64,000 bases of DNA from Brytella acorum (GTDB lineage Bacteria; Pseudomonadota; Alphaproteobacteria; Acetobacterales; Acetobacteraceae), in the NCBI RefSeq assembly GCF_029309905.1, contig NZ_JARBJP010000002.1, positions 612,946-676,945 on the forward strand. Reading direction: 5' to 3'. The notes beneath the pieces were generated by a model. It was not told where the DNA came from. It saw only the letters and a list, made by a program, of their open reading frames with translations, and ran no database searches. The position numbers and the translations under genes were made by a program. This document shows, in pieces, positions 53,496-63,464 of the stretch (position 1 is the stretch's first letter; each line of letters begins with the position of its first letter).

Positions 53496-54518
53496 GTGGC
53501 AGTTAAGATCGCTATCAACGGCTTCGGGCGCATCGGTCGCCTCGTGTTGCGCGGCATCATCGAAAGTGGCCGGACGGACGTCGTGCCGGTCGCCATCAAC
53601 GATCTCGGCTCGCCGGAAGCCAGTGCTCACCTTCTTGCCTATGACAGCGTCCATGGACCGCTGAAAGCGGACATCCGTGTCGAGGGCGATCTGCTGTTCA
53701 TTTCCGCCAACGGCCGCGCCTATGATCCGATCCGTATTTCCGCCGAGCGCGACCCGACCAAAGTGCCGTTCGAGGGCGTTGACGTGGCGATGGAATGCAC
53801 GGGTCTCTTCACGTCCAAAGAGAAGGCCGAGGCGCTTATCAAGGCGGGCGCACGCAAGGTTCTGGTATCGGCTCCCGCTTCGGACGTCGATGCGACGATC
53901 GTATACGGCGTGAACAACGCCATGCTGACGCCCGACATGACGGTGATCTCGAACGCGTCCTGCACGACGAACTGTCTCGCCCCCGTCGCCAAGGTCCTGG
54001 ATGACAAGTTCGGCATCAAGTGCGGCTATATGCTGACGATCCATTCCTTCACGGGCGATCAGCGTACCGTCGACACCCACCATAAAGATCCCCGTCGCGC
54101 GCGCGCCGCGTCGCTGAACATGATTCCGACTTCGACCGGCGCCGCCAAAGCCATCGGTCTCGTGCTGCCGCACCTCAAGGGACGCCTGGACGGCACATCT
54201 ATCCGCGTACCGACGCCGAATGTTTCGGTCGTCTCTCTGGATTTCATCCCTGAGCGGCCCGTGGAATCCGTCGAAGCCATCAACGAAGCGATGAAGGCCG
54301 CGGCGTCGGAGGGGCCCCTCAAGGGTGTTCTGGCCTATAACACGGCGCCCCTCGTGAGCAGCGACTTCAACCACAACCCGGCGTCTTCCACCTTCGATGC
54401 GACGCAGACCGCTCTCATCAACGGTGGCGAGATGGTCCGCGTCTGTACGTGGTACGATAACGAATGGGGCTTCTCGAACCGCATGTCCGACACGGCGGCT
54501 CTTTTCGGAAGTCTGTAA
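53496..54518 (+). CDS. gap: Glyceraldehyde-3-phosphate dehydrogenase, type I
   Basis: 340 residues. NAD-binding [14 protein letters not shown], the catalytic [17 protein letters not shown] with Cys156, and the C-terminal [12 protein letters not shown]. It oxidises glyceraldehyde 3-phosphate in glycolysis or acts in gluconeogenesis. The start is GTG 53496 with GGAG eight bases upstream. pgk follows after 14 bp with its own GGAG, so the pair is an operon. Confidence 0.96.
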   Translation: MAVKIAINGFGRIGRLVLRGIIESGRTDVVPVAINDLGSPEASAHLLAYDSVHGPLKADIRVEGDLLFISANGRAYDPIRISAERDPTKVPFEGVDVAMECTGLFTSKEKAEALIKAGARKVLVSAPASDVDATIVYGVNNAMLTPDMTVISNASCTTNCLAPVAKVLDDKFGIKCGYMLTIHSFTGDQRTVDTHHKDPRRARAASLNMIPTSTGAAKAIGLVLPHLKGRLDGTSIRVPTPNVSVVSLDFIPERPVESVEAINEAMKAAASEGPLKGVLAYNTAPLVSSDFNHNPASSTFDATQTALINGGEMVRVCTWYDNEWGFSNRMSDTAALFGSL

Positions 54519-54532
54519 GCGGAGTTTTGACG

Positions 54533-55750
54533 ATGCCTGCTTTCCGCACGCTCGATGATCTGTCCCCCCTGGGCAAGCGCGTTCTCCTGCGCGCCGACCT
54601 GAACGTCCCGGTTCGTGATGGCGCGATCACCGATACCACACGTATCGACCGCGTCATTCCCACCATCTGCGAGCTTGCCGGCAAAGGGGCGCGGGTCATC
54701 GTGCTGAGTCATTTCGACCGTCCGAAAGGACGGGTCGTGCCGAGCATGTCCCTCGCCCCCGTCGCCGAGATGCTCGAGGCCAAGGTGCAGCATCCTGTAC
54801 GGTTCGTGCATGATTGCATCGGCCCGGAGGCAGAGCAGGCCGTCGCTTCGATGAAGGACGGTGACGTCCTCGTCCTCGAGAACACGCGTTTCCATGGTGG
54901 TGAAGAGGCCAACGACGCCGAATTTACAAAGATGCTTGCCGGACTGGGCGACTTCTATGTGAACGACGCGTTTTCAGCGGCTCACCGCGCTCACGCTTCG
55001 ACCGAAGGGCTGGCCCGTTTTCTGCCGTCTTTCGCCGGACGTCTGATGGAAGCCGAACTCAACGCGCTTTCGGCCGCGCTTGAAAAGCCCGATCGTCCGG
55101 TGGGCGCGATCGTCGGAGGCGCCAAAATTTCGACCAAGCTCGACCTGATCGGCAATATCCTCGGCAAGGTGGATACGCTCTTCATCGTCGGCGCGATGGC
55201 GAACACCTTTCTGGCGGCCGAAGGCATCGCAGTCGGCAAGTCGCTTCAGGAAGCCGATATGCATGAGACGGCGCGGCGCATTGTCGTCGAAGCGCGCGAA
55301 AAGGGTTGCGAGATCGTTCTTCCGGTGGATGCCGTTGTCGCGCGCGAATTCAAGGCTGGCGCGCCGTCGGAAGTCTGCCTGATCGGCGAGGTTCCGGCGG
55401 ATACCATGATCCTCGATGCCGGTCCGAGGACCGTCGAGCTGATCATCGAAAGACTCGGGCAGCTTCGCACGCTCGTCTGGAATGGCCCGCTCGGCGCGTT
55501 CGAGATCGAGCCGTTCGATACGGCGACAGTCGAAGTGGCGCGTGGCGCGGCAGCACTGACAGAACAGGGTAAGCTGAAGACCATTGCCGGTGGTGGCGAC
55601 ACCGTCTCGGCCCTGCGACATGCGGGCGTCGCCGACAAGATGAGCTATGTCTCGACAGCCGGAGGCGCCTTCCTGGAGTGGCTCGAAGGGAAGCTGCTGC
55701 CGGGGATCTCGGTTCTCACGGACGCAGCGCAGCACGCGGCACCTCTCTAG
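54533..55750 (+). CDS. pgk: Phosphoglycerate kinase
   Basis: 405 residues from ATG 54533 (GGAG eight bases upstream; an earlier ATG lies inside gap). N-terminal substrate domain with [13 protein letters not shown] and [10 protein letters not shown]; hinge and ATP domain with [34 protein letters not shown] and the nucleotide loop [14 protein letters not shown]. It transfers phosphate between 1,3-bisphosphoglycerate and ADP. An intrinsic terminator follows. Confidence 0.97.
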   Translation: MPAFRTLDDLSPLGKRVLLRADLNVPVRDGAITDTTRIDRVIPTICELAGKGARVIVLSHFDRPKGRVVPSMSLAPVAEMLEAKVQHPVRFVHDCIGPEAEQAVASMKDGDVLVLENTRFHGGEEANDAEFTKMLAGLGDFYVNDAFSAAHRAHASTEGLARFLPSFAGRLMEAELNALSAALEKPDRPVGAIVGGAKISTKLDLIGNILGKVDTLFIVGAMANTFLAAEGIAVGKSLQEADMHETARRIVVEAREKGCEIVLPVDAVVAREFKAGAPSEVCLIGEVPADTMILDAGPRTVELIIERLGQLRTLVWNGPLGAFEIEPFDTATVEVARGAAALTEQGKLKTIAGGGDTVSALRHAGVADKMSYVSTAGGAFLEWLEGKLLPGISVLTDAAQHAAPL

Positions 55751-55763
55751 GGTGTGGCGACAG

Positions 55764-55799
55764 GCGAGAAAGTTCCTTTCCGGAATGTATCTCGCTTTT
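55764..55799 (+). terminator. Intrinsic terminator after pgk
   Basis: GCGAGA (55764-55769) pairs with TCTCGC (55790-55795); inside, TTCC and GGAA pair. TTTT follows at 55796-55799. It starts 14 bases after the pgk stop. Confidence 0.6.
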
Positions 55800-55932
55800 C
55801 ACGTTTTGCTACGCCGCGATACAAAAAGACTTTATATGTTGCGGCGAGCAAATCGGCCTGTCTAACTGGTGGCAGGGTCTGGGAACCGGTGCGGTCTTCG
55901 TTCCGGTCGGTACCCGACGCAGGAACCCTGCC

Positions 55933-56409
55933 ATGCTTCGACGGGCCCTTATGTGCGCCATGACTGTCGCTACAATAGTAGGCGGTGCTGTATCAAGTGT
56001 TCCGGCGCAGGCGCAGGCGACCGACCATGCGAATACGGTTGCGGTGCATTTCGGGGGTAAGGCCCATCCGTCATCATCGGCTTTTTCCACTATAGTCGCG
56101 GACGGTTCATCGAACCTGAAAACGGATACCGCCGGGATCACGTCTCTATCCACGGATCTTGTGGCGCATTCGGATGCACGCGCCGTTGCCGCAAGCGGGC
56201 CGACTTACACGGATGCGCCGGTTCCCGATGAAGACGTGACAGAGCCGCTGGTTATCTCAGACCCGAGCACGCATGTCCGTCCGGATTTCTTTCATCGTGA
56301 TTCCCACCAGATCAATGCGGCTCAGGACGAGAGCACAAGCGTGAACGAACATCGGCGCGGACATGGAAGTGCCGCAGCGGGCCTCGCCCTGGCTGTTCCT
56401 CTTTACTGA
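55933..56409 (+). CDS. Secreted protein of unknown function
   Basis: 158 residues. Signal peptide MLRRALMCAMTVATIV, GGAVSSVPAQAQA with an AQA cleavage site. The mature part is Ser/Thr/Asp-rich and low in hydrophobics, with a His-rich stretch (RPDFFHRDSHQIN) and a C-terminal GSAAAGLALAVPLY that could anchor or insert. No family is recognised and the composition suggests an unfolded surface or periplasmic protein. It follows the pgk terminator, so it has its own promoter; a TTATAT at about 55831 is a possible -10 box. The frame upstream continues into pgk in another phase and is not part of it. Confidence 0.65.
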   Translation: MLRRALMCAMTVATIVGGAVSSVPAQAQATDHANTVAVHFGGKAHPSSSAFSTIVADGSSNLKTDTAGITSLSTDLVAHSDARAVAASGPTYTDAPVPDEDVTEPLVISDPSTHVRPDFFHRDSHQINAAQDESTSVNEHRRGHGSAAAGLALAVPLY

Positions 56410-56576
56410 GGGTTCTGGTTCGCCGAGACCCATGACACCACGCGCTTTTTCCCATGCCCGTTAGATGACGCCTTCGTAACTGGCGGAAATGTTCGTTCGG
56501 CTGTTTTTTTCAGGAATGACGAACCGGTCCGGGATACAAGGACCGTGATACTGGAACAGAGAGCGAGTATACGCAC

Positions 56577-57668
56577 GTGGACGCAGGCTTGGACACCACC
56601 GCTACGACCCTTCCTTCGATCGATCTCCGCCGCGTCGATATCAACCCGGATTTCTGGTACCCCATAGCGTGGTCCAAAGACCTCAGGCGGGGCAAGACGA
56701 TCGGCCGCCGCTTCGGCAGGCATCCCGTTGCTCTCGTCAGGCCGCAGGATGGGACTGTTTTCGCGCTCGAAGATCGATGCGCCCACCGCCAGGTCCCGCT
56801 CAGCAAAGGAGTCGTCGAAGGCGAAGCCGTCAAATGCTGCTATCATGGCTGGGCGTACGGGCGTTCCGGCCGCTGCATCGACGTGCCTTATCTTGGCAAG
56901 GGCAAGCTGCCCAATGGTGTTAAGACCTACCCCTGCCGCGAAGCCGGGGGCCTCATCTTCATATTTCCCGGCGATGCCGAAAAAGCCGATGCGATTCCCC
57001 TGCCCCCGCTGGCCCAGGTCGATAACCCAGCCTTCAAGACGCGTCATTTTAGCCCCGCGGTCGGGTGTCACTACACGTTCATGCATGAGAACCTGATGGA
57101 TATGAACCATCAGTTCCTGCACCGTCGCCAGATGGGGCAGATCCGTGCGCGATTCCTGGGTCAGGACGAAGGCGAGAATTTCGTCGAGGCGCGCTACAGC
57201 TTCGCGCGCAGCGGAAACCAGCAGCCGCTTGCCGAACGCCTGATCTTCGGCAAGCACGTCGACGATCCGAACCGGGTGCAACCCATCGAGGAGGTTGTCA
57301 CGATCCGCACGACCTATCCTTATCAGTCACTGAAAATCCACGATAAGGACGGCGATCTCATCATGGAGCTGTTCGCCGCTTATGTCCCGTCCAACGCGGA
57401 TGGATCAAGCTGTCAGACATTCGGCCTGCTTTCCGTGCTTCGACCCAAGACGCCACTGCTGATCGACATCATCTGGCCGGCTCTGGGGGTCTTCACCAAC
57501 CGTATCTTCCTCGAAGACAAGGCTGTCGTCGAGATGGAGCAGCAGGCGTGGCGCGAACTGGGCGGCGACCACAACGTCGAGGTTTTCCCCATCGTAAACA
57601 AGCTTCGCCGTCTTCTGGCGCGTCATGGCGTGCCGCACGAGGACGCGCCGCGATCACACCGCGCCTGA
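56577..57668 (+). CDS. Rieske-type aromatic ring-hydroxylating oxygenase, alpha subunit
   Basis: 363 residues starting at GTG 56577. N-terminal Rieske domain with Cys68-X-His70 (DRCAHRQ) and Cys87-X2-His90 (KCCYHGW). The catalytic domain has the mononuclear iron motif Asp175-X2-His178-X3-His182 in NLMDMNHQFLH. It is an oxygenase component; no dedicated ferredoxin or reductase is adjacent. The substrate is unknown. The 3' end overlaps the convergent UbiH-type gene by 15 bp. Upstream 56410-56576 shows a T6 run at about 56505 but no clear hairpin. Confidence 0.88.
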   Translation: MDAGLDTTATTLPSIDLRRVDINPDFWYPIAWSKDLRRGKTIGRRFGRHPVALVRPQDGTVFALEDRCAHRQVPLSKGVVEGEAVKCCYHGWAYGRSGRCIDVPYLGKGKLPNGVKTYPCREAGGLIFIFPGDAEKADAIPLPPLAQVDNPAFKTRHFSPAVGCHYTFMHENLMDMNHQFLHRRQMGQIRARFLGQDEGENFVEARYSFARSGNQQPLAERLIFGKHVDDPNRVQPIEEVVTIRTTYPYQSLKIHDKDGDLIMELFAAYVPSNADGSSCQTFGLLSVLRPKTPLLIDIIWPALGVFTNRIFLEDKAVVEMEQQAWRELGGDHNVEVFPIVNKLRRLLARHGVPHEDAPRSHRA

Positions 57669-58856
57669 ACGGTCCATCAGCAGGCCGGTGACGAACTGGT
57701 GAAACGGCGTCAGGCGCTGGGCAACACCCAGTCCCGCGCGCCGCAACGCCAGAAGCGGCGCGACATCGCGGGTATAAACCGTCGCGATCCCGTTCGTGGC
57801 CGCGAAAAGAGGCGCCGTCGCGAGACGATGGCGACGTTCGAAGCCGCGCAGGGCCGCGGGGTCCCCGGCGTCGCCGTTGCCGTTATCGATCATGCGGGCG
57901 AGCGTCTCCTGTCCCTTCAGGCCAAGATTGAATCCATGCGCGGTAATCGGGTGCATGCCGACGGCGGCATCCCCGAGAAGCGCGAACCGTTCCGCCTGAA
58001 AACGATGCGCGTAAACAGCCTTCAGCGGATAGACGCAACGGGCGCTTTCCACCGTCATGGGCCCGACACGTCCTTGCGTCCGCTCTGTTATATCGGCGTT
58101 GAAGGCGTCCTCGTCCATGGCCTGTAGACGTGCGATCTCCTCGGGAGGGAGCGTCAGGACCAGGGACGAGCGATCGCCGGGGCATCCATCGGGAGCCACC
58201 GGCAGGAGGGCGATCGTCTGCCCCTCATCGAACCACTGAAGGGCGGTGGCGTCATGCGCGATCGGATGGCGCATACGGCAGACCAGAATACTGCGCCTGA
58301 AGTCGTGAACGATCGCGCCGATGCCCTTCATGGCCCGCAACCGCGAGAAGCGTCCGTCCGCCGCCACCAGAAGATCACTTTCGAGCACCGCTCCGCTTTC
58401 CAGAGTGACCTTTGCGCGCTGGCGATTCGTGTGAAGCGTCGAGATCCCCTGCCCCGAGAGCAGCTGAATTCTCGGCTGTTGCCGGACGGCCTCATACAAG
58501 GCCCGGCGGATCAGGTGGTTGGCGACGAGATGCCCGAGCGCGTCCGGCCCGTTTTCGGGCGCGTGGAACAGCAGTCCTCCGGCTTTCATGCCGTCACGAC
58601 CGGTTTCAATTCTGGCTGTGCGCAGGGGCGAAATCGCTGTCGCGGGAATATGGTCCCAGGCGCCAAAGCTCCTGAGCCAGTTCGACGCATGGTGCGTCAG
58701 CGCGATTTCGCGCCCGTCGAAGGCCGGACGCGCAAGCGCCGATGGCGGCATGCGCTCCACGATGCTGACCGAGCGACCATCGGCGGCGAAGGACAGTGCC
58801 GCAGCGAGTCCGACGGGGCCTCCTCCCGCAACGATGATTTCGGACGAACGTGTCAT
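57654..58856 (-). CDS. UbiH/UbiF/COQ6-family FAD-dependent hydroxylase
   Basis: 400 residues. FAD-binding IIVAGGGPVGLAAALSF at the N-terminus, and the second motif LLGDAAVGMHPITAHGFNLGLKG near 290. These are the ubiquinone-biosynthesis hydroxylase signatures. It would hydroxylate the aromatic ring of a quinone precursor; which position cannot be said. Its ATG overlaps the stop of the nitroreductase gene (ATGA), so the two are coupled. Convergent with the Rieske oxygenase gene. Confidence 0.9.
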   Translation of the reverse strand: MTRSSEIIVAGGGPVGLAAALSFAADGRSVSIVERMPPSALARPAFDGREIALTHHASNWLRSFGAWDHIPATAISPLRTARIETGRDGMKAGGLLFHAPENGPDALGHLVANHLIRRALYEAVRQQPRIQLLSGQGISTLHTNRQRAKVTLESGAVLESDLLVAADGRFSRLRAMKGIGAIVHDFRRSILVCRMRHPIAHDATALQWFDEGQTIALLPVAPDGCPGDRSSLVLTLPPEEIARLQAMDEDAFNADITERTQGRVGPMTVESARCVYPLKAVYAHRFQAERFALLGDAAVGMHPITAHGFNLGLKGQETLARMIDNGNGDAGDPAALRGFERRHRLATAPLFAATNGIATVYTRDVAPLLALRRAGLGVAQRLTPFHQFVTGLLMDRSGAV

Positions 58857-59464
58857 TTGTCGGCCCCGAAACTGACGGGCTCACCCTTCCATATGGCCAT
58901 GTAATCCTCCACGTCCGGGCGATGCGTCTGCGAAGGGCCTTTTTCCGGTGTTCCGACGAAGAGGAACCCGGCGATCCGGTGGGGGGAGGCGAACCCGAGT
59001 GCAGCGAGAAATTGCGGGTCGTCGCTATATTCGCCCGTGACCCACATCGCCCCGAAACCCTCCGCGTGAAGTGCGTTCAGCACGTTCATTGCGGCGGCGC
59101 CCACAGCCAGCTCCTGCTCGGCGACCGGTATCTTTCCATCGGGCTGGATATGCATCCCCAGAGCGATGGTCATGGGCATTTCCGAGAAACGCTGAAAGCG
59201 CTTTTCGATCTTTTTCTGGGGCACGTCAGGCGTCGTGCGCCGCATGGCCGCCACCACGAGTTCGGCGAATTCCTGACGGCGTTTGCCTTTGATCACCACA
59301 TATCGCCACGGCCTGAGCTTGCCATGATCAGGCGCCCGCAACGCGGCGGACAGAATGACGGCGAGCTGCGCCTTCTCAGGTGCAGGTTCAATGAGATGGT
59401 CAGTCGAAGCTCGCGAAAGCAGGAAATCCAGTTCACGCGTATGCTTTGTGTCAGAGTCGCCCAT
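58853..59464 (-). CDS. Nitroreductase family protein (YdjA-like)
   Basis: 203 residues. FMN-dependent fold with LSRASTDHLIEPAP (FMN Arg/Ser site), LRAPDHGKLRPWRYVVIKG, AAAMNVLNALHAEGFGAMWVTG and the tail GFLFVGTPEKGPSQTHRPDVEDY, which resembles YdjA-type small nitroreductases. It would use NAD(P)H to reduce nitro or quinone compounds. GGAGG lies five bases before ATG 59464. It leads into the UbiH-type gene and is divergent from hisB. Confidence 0.9.
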   Translation of the reverse strand: MGDSDTKHTRELDFLLSRASTDHLIEPAPEKAQLAVILSAALRAPDHGKLRPWRYVVIKGKRRQEFAELVVAAMRRTTPDVPQKKIEKRFQRFSEMPMTIALGMHIQPDGKIPVAEQELAVGAAAMNVLNALHAEGFGAMWVTGEYSDDPQFLAALGFASPHRIAGFLFVGTPEKGPSQTHRPDVEDYMAIWKGEPVSFGADK

Positions 59465-59582
59465 GATAACCTCCAGGTCGGAGCCGATTTATATCATAGC
59501 CGTCCCGCACGGTGCACCCTAACGACCGTCACACCCGCTTAGAGAGTATCGCGAAACGCCCTCATGCATTATGGAATGAGGC

Positions 59583-60179
59583 ATGAGCACGCCCCGTATC
59601 GCCCGGCAGCACCGGGTCACGAGTGAAACCGACGTCATGCTGACGCTCTGCCTGGACGGCAACGGCTCGGCGGAAATCGACAGTGGCATCGGGTTTTTCG
59701 ACCATATGCTGACAGCCCTGACCAAACACGGCAGTTTCGATCTCGAACTGCGTTGCGTGGGCGATCTGCACATTGACGGTCACCATACCGTCGAGGATAT
59801 CGGCATCGCGCTGGGCAAGGCGTTTGCGCTGGCCCTTGGCGACAAACGCGGGATCACCCGTTTCGGCCATGCGCTGGTGCCGCTGGATGAAGCATTATGT
59901 GAAGCTGTGGTTGACGTTTCGGGCCGCCCTTATCTCGCTTGGAACGTTGAATTTCCGCGCGAAAAGATCGGCGAGATGGATACCGAGCTGTTCGAGGAGT
60001 TCTACCGGGCATTCGCCATGGCATCGTCACTGACGGTGCACATGACATGCAAGGCTGGCCGCAACGCCCATCACATCGCCGAAAGCGGCTTCAAGGCCTT
60101 CGCGCGTGCCTTGCGCATGGCGGTATCGGCCGATCCCCGGGCAGGCAACATGATACCTTCGACGAAAGGCGTCCTGTGA
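59583..60179 (+). CDS. hisB: Imidazoleglycerol-phosphate dehydratase
   Basis: 198 residues, monofunctional. GSAEIDSGIGFFDHMLTAL and HHTVEDIGIALGKA carry the metal histidines; DVSGRPYLAWN and FFRAFAMASSLTVHMTCKAGRNAHHIAESGFK-type blocks complete the family pattern. It dehydrates imidazoleglycerol phosphate in histidine synthesis. It is first in the his run, and its TGA overlaps the hisH GTG (GTGA). Confidence 0.96.
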   Translation: MSTPRIARQHRVTSETDVMLTLCLDGNGSAEIDSGIGFFDHMLTALTKHGSFDLELRCVGDLHIDGHHTVEDIGIALGKAFALALGDKRGITRFGHALVPLDEALCEAVVDVSGRPYLAWNVEFPREKIGEMDTELFEEFYRAFAMASSLTVHMTCKAGRNAHHIAESGFKAFARALRMAVSADPRAGNMIPSTKGVL

Positions 60180-60844
60180 GTCTCACGCCCACCCACTCCC
60201 GCAACAGGCCCGTCGTCGTCATCGATTACAATGGCGGAAATCTGGCGTCGGCTGCCCAGACCGCACGTCGCGCCGTGGCGGATCTCGGGCTTGAGCAGGA
60301 CGTCGTCATCAGCGCGGACCCCGAGGTGGTTCGCGCCGCAGACCGTATCATTCTCCCCGGACAGGGCGCTTTCGCTCACTGCGCCGAGGGGCTGGGGTCC
60401 GGTCTTCGTCTTGCGCTGGAAGAGGCGACATCCGCGGGAACGCCTTTTCTCGGCATTTGTGTCGGCATGCAGTTGATGGCGCATTGGGGTTTGGAACACG
60501 GTCGGACAGCGGGGCTTGGGTGGATAAAAGGTGAAATCGCCCCCATGGAGGAGGCCGCGGCGCAAGGGCTGCGTCTGCCGCATATGGGGTGGAACGAGCT
60601 TGATTTCGTTCCCGGCGCACATCCTCTTACCGAGGGTCTCAAACCCGGCTGCCACGGCTATTTTGTTCATTCCTATGCCCTGCGCGCCGGAGATCCGGCC
60701 GATCTCGTGGCAAGCGCCGTCTATGGTGGAAATGTTCCGGCCATCGTCGCGCGGCGCAATCGCTGTGGAACGCAGTTCCATGTCGAGAAAAGCCAGCGCG
60801 TCGGTCTGCGCATCATGGCGAACTTCCTTCGCTGGCAGCCATGA
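60176..60844 (+). CDS. hisH: Imidazole glycerol phosphate synthase, glutaminase subunit
   Basis: 222 residues from GTG 60176. Class I glutamine amidotransferase: the nucleophile Cys is in FLGICVGMQLMAHW, the His in GTQFHVEKSQRVG and Glu two residues later. VIDYNGGNLASAAQ is the family start. It supplies ammonia to HisF. A longer open frame upstream is hisB read out of phase. Its end overlaps the next ATG (60841) by four bases. Confidence 0.95.
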   Translation: MSLTPTHSRNRPVVVIDYNGGNLASAAQTARRAVADLGLEQDVVISADPEVVRAADRIILPGQGAFAHCAEGLGSGLRLALEEATSAGTPFLGICVGMQLMAHWGLEHGRTAGLGWIKGEIAPMEEAAAQGLRLPHMGWNELDFVPGAHPLTEGLKPGCHGYFVHSYALRAGDPADLVASAVYGGNVPAIVARRNRCGTQFHVEKSQRVGLRIMANFLRWQP

Positions 60845-62169
60845 ATATCACCGCCAATCGCGTCACCAGACTGTCCGAAGATGATCTCGGCGCCCTGTGC
60901 GAGGCCGCGACGGCGGCGATCCTGGGCGGTGGAGGTTTCGGGTGGCTGGAACCGCCGCCGCGCAATGTGCTGGAGCGCTACTTCCAGGGGCTTCTCCTCG
61001 TTCCGGAAGCGAGTCTGTTCATCGTGCGTGAAAGTGGCGTCATCCAGGGCGCGGCCGTCCTGACGCGCCCTTCCCGGCATAACGAAGTTCAGGCCATGAG
61101 TGCGCATATTTCGGGCTTTCACGTTGCGCCCTACATGCGCGGACGGGGGCTCGGACATGCGCTGCTGGCAGATGTCGTGGATTACGCGCGCGGTACCGGA
61201 TGCCGCGTTCTGAATTGCGATATTCGCGAGACGCAGAGCCAGGCCATTGCGTTGTTTCGTACCTTCGGCTTCGAGGAATGGGGAACGCATCCCTATTATG
61301 CGCGGGTGCATGGTGAGACGGTTCGAGGGCTTTATCTCGTGAAGCTTCTCGATGCTGATGGCGCCCTGAACCGCGAGACTCATGCAACGACAGGAAAGGA
61401 TACGGCCTCCGTGACCCAGCTTCGACGCGATGGGCTCATGCTCTATCCGGCCATCGATCTCAAAGGGGGCGCGTGCGTGCGCCTGCGTCGTGGCGATATG
61501 GAAGACGCGACGCATTACTCGGACGATCCGGCGGCGCAGGCGCGCAGCTTCGTGGATGCGGGATGCCGCCATCTGCATGTCGTGGACCTGGATGGCGCCT
61601 TTGCCGGGCAATCCGCCAATATCGATGCGGTCAAGGCGATCGTGAAAGCCTCGAGCGTTCCGGTTCAGCTCGGCGGCGGGATTCGGGATATCGCGGCGAT
61701 CGAGCGGTGGCTGGATGCCGGCGTCGCGCGGGTCATTCTTGGTTCCGTCGCGGTCAAGAATCCGGATCTTGTCCGTCAGGCCTCGCGCGCGTTTCCGGGC
61801 AGGATCGTTGCGGGCATCGATGCCCGTGATGGCAGGGTCGCCACTGAAGGATGGGCGGAAATCTCGGATATCACCGCGATCGATCTGGCGTGCCGGATGG
61901 AAGATGCCGGTGTAGCGGCCATCATCTTCACGGAAATCTCGCGTGACGGCATGCTGGAAGGGCTGGATCTCGAACAGACGTCGGCGCTCGCCGATGCCGT
62001 TTCTCTTCCGGTGATTGCAAGTGGCGGCGTGGGAAGCGTGACGCATCTTCAGGCATTGCGTTCGGTCGCGCGACGCTCGCCCGGCATAAGGGGGGTTATC
62101 GTCGGACGAGCGCTTTATGACGGGCGCGTGTCCGTGCAGGAAGCGCTCGCCGCGCTGGAAGTGGCCTGA
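60841..62169 (+). CDS. hisA: In-frame fusion of GNAT N-acetyltransferase and HisA isomerase
   Basis: 442 residues, one unbroken frame. Residues 1-170 are a GNAT acetyltransferase: [20 protein letters not shown] is motif A for acetyl-CoA, and [20 protein letters not shown] is motif B. A linker of about 20 residues ([17 protein letters not shown]) joins it to a full His[11 protein letters not shown] with catalytic Asp206, [35 protein letters not shown] and IASGGVGS. HisA isomerises ProFAR to PRFAR. A possible internal start, GTG 61411, has GGAAAGGA ten bases upstream, so free HisA could also be made. Starts inside hisH, ends in the hisF ATG (TGATG). Confidence 0.9.
   Translation: MNITANRVTRLSEDDLGALCEAATAAILGGGGFGWLEPPPRNVLERYFQGLLLVPEASLFIVRESGVIQGAAVLTRPSRHNEVQAMSAHISGFHVAPYMRGRGLGHALLADVVDYARGTGCRVLNCDIRETQSQAIALFRTFGFEEWGTHPYYARVHGETVRGLYLVKLLDADGALNRETHATTGKDTASVTQLRRDGLMLYPAIDLKGGACVRLRRGDMEDATHYSDDPAAQARSFVDAGCRHLHVVDLDGAFAGQSANIDAVKAIVKASSVPVQLGGGIRDIAAIERWLDAGVARVILGSVAVKNPDLVRQASRAFPGRIVAGIDARDGRVATEGWAEISDITAIDLACRMEDAGVAAIIFTEISRDGMLEGLDLEQTSALADAVSLPVIASGGVGSVTHLQALRSVARRSPGIRGVIVGRALYDGRVSVQEALAALEVA
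61393..61413 (+). promoter_or_regulatory. Possible internal ribosome site and start for stand-alone HisA
   Basis: GGAAAGGA at about 61393-61400 followed ten bases later by GTG 61411, in frame with HisA ([17 protein letters not shown]). A normal HisA of about 252 residues would result. It may be a remnant of a separate hisA start or a working second start within the fusion. Confidence 0.45.
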
Positions 62170-62930
62170 TGTTGAAACTGCGTGTCATTCCCTGCCTGGA
62201 CGTCAAGGACGGTCGCGTCGTCAAGGGAGTCAACTTCGTCTCGTTGCGCGATGCCGGTGACCCGGTCGAGCAGGCCGCGCTCTATGACGCCGCTGGCGCG
62301 GACGAACTGACCTTCCTTGATATTACCGCCAGCGTGGAAAACCGCGACACCATTCTGGATGTCGTTCGACGTACCGCCGAAAGGGTATTTCTTCCCTTGA
62401 CGGTTGGTGGGGGCGTTCGCAGCCCCGAAGACATGCGTCGCCTGCTTCTTGCCGGTGCGGATAAATGCGCGATCAACTCCGCCGCCGTCACGAACCCTGA
62501 CCTTGTCAATCAGTCCGCCGACCGCTTTGGCAGCCAGTGCATCGTGGTCGCCATAGATGCGCGTTCGGACGGCCGTGGAGGCTGGGAGGTCTATACCAAA
62601 GGCGGTCGCAAGCCGACCGGCCTCGATGTGATCTCATGGGCCCGGCAGGTTCAGGAACGCGGCGCTGGTGAAATCCTGCTCACCAGTATGGATCGGGATG
62701 GGACCGGTGACGGCTTCGATCTTGCTCTGCTGAAAGAGGTTTGCTCTCACGTCCAGATCCCGGTGGTCGCATCCGGCGGTGTCGGCACGATCGATCATTT
62801 CGTGGAAGGCGCACGCGCGGGCGCAACGGGCCTTCTGGCAGCCAGCGTCTTTCATTTTGGAACCTTCCGCATCGATGTCGTCAAACGAACCCTGGCAGAC
62901 GCCGGTTTGCCCGTGCGGGTTGGGGACTGA
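62169..62930 (+). CDS. hisF: Imidazole glycerol phosphate synthase, cyclase subunit
   Basis: 253 residues, TIM barrel. Asp11 in [15 protein letters not shown] and the second catalytic Asp in [29 protein letters not shown] and [12 protein letters not shown] are phosphate-binding loops. It combines PRFAR with HisH-derived ammonia. ATG overlaps the GNAT-HisA stop. Confidence 0.97.
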   Translation: MLKLRVIPCLDVKDGRVVKGVNFVSLRDAGDPVEQAALYDAAGADELTFLDITASVENRDTILDVVRRTAERVFLPLTVGGGVRSPEDMRRLLLAGADKCAINSAAVTNPDLVNQSADRFGSQCIVVAIDARSDGRGGWEVYTKGGRKPTGLDVISWARQVQERGAGEILLTSMDRDGTGDGFDLALLKEVCSHVQIPVVASGGVGTIDHFVEGARAGATGLLAASVFHFGTFRIDVVKRTLADAGLPVRVGD

Positions 62931-63002
62931 TATTCCAGCTTTGACGTTCAGGGCGACTTCATCGACACTGATTTGTTCATACGCCCCAGCAGGAGATTGA
63001 CG

Positions 63003-63449
63003 TTGGCCAAAGCCGCCCCCAAGCATGTCGCGCCCAAAGTTGAAAAGCCGAAGCTTCGCAAGCCAAAGACCGTCAAGAAACTCGCCATCAAGAAGTCGCC
63101 CACCGATGCTTTATTGATTGACGCCCATGTGCTGGATCGCCTTTTCAGCACAGTCGTGGCGCGTCGGACCGCGGACCCGGCTCACAGTCATTCCGCCCGG
63201 TTGCTTTCCAGAGGCACGCGCAAGGTCGCGCAAAAATTTGGGGAAGAGGCCGTCGAATGTTTGATCGAGGCGGTTGCGGGTAATAAGCGGGAACTCGTCG
63301 GAGAAAGCGCGGACGTTCTCTACCATCTTATCGTGATGTGGGTTGACGCTGGCCTTCAACCCATGGAGATCTGGCAGGAGCTTCAACGTCGTGAGGGTGT
63401 CAGCGGCGTCGCAGAAAAAGCGTCTCGTCCAGCAACTTCCGGCATTTGA
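63003..63449 (+). CDS. hisE: Phosphoribosyl-ATP pyrophosphatase HisE with Lys-rich N-terminus
   Basis: 148 residues starting at TTG 63003 with AGGAG seven bases upstream (62991-62995). Residues 1-33 are a Lys/Pro/Ala-rich extension ([16 protein letters not shown] and KKLAIKK) absent from most HisE proteins. The all-alpha MazG-like domain follows, with [17 protein letters not shown] and [13 protein letters not shown] holding the metal glutamates and aspartate. It hydrolyses PR-ATP to PR-AMP. It follows hisF by 72 bp. HisI is not in this window. Confidence 0.92.
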   Translation: MAKAAPKHVAPKVEKPKLRKPKTVKKLAIKKSPTDALLIDAHVLDRLFSTVVARRTADPAHSHSARLLSRGTRKVAQKFGEEAVECLIEAVAGNKRELVGESADVLYHLIVMWVDAGLQPMEIWQELQRREGVSGVAEKASRPATSGI

Positions 63450-63464
63450 TTGTAAGGACGGGCT

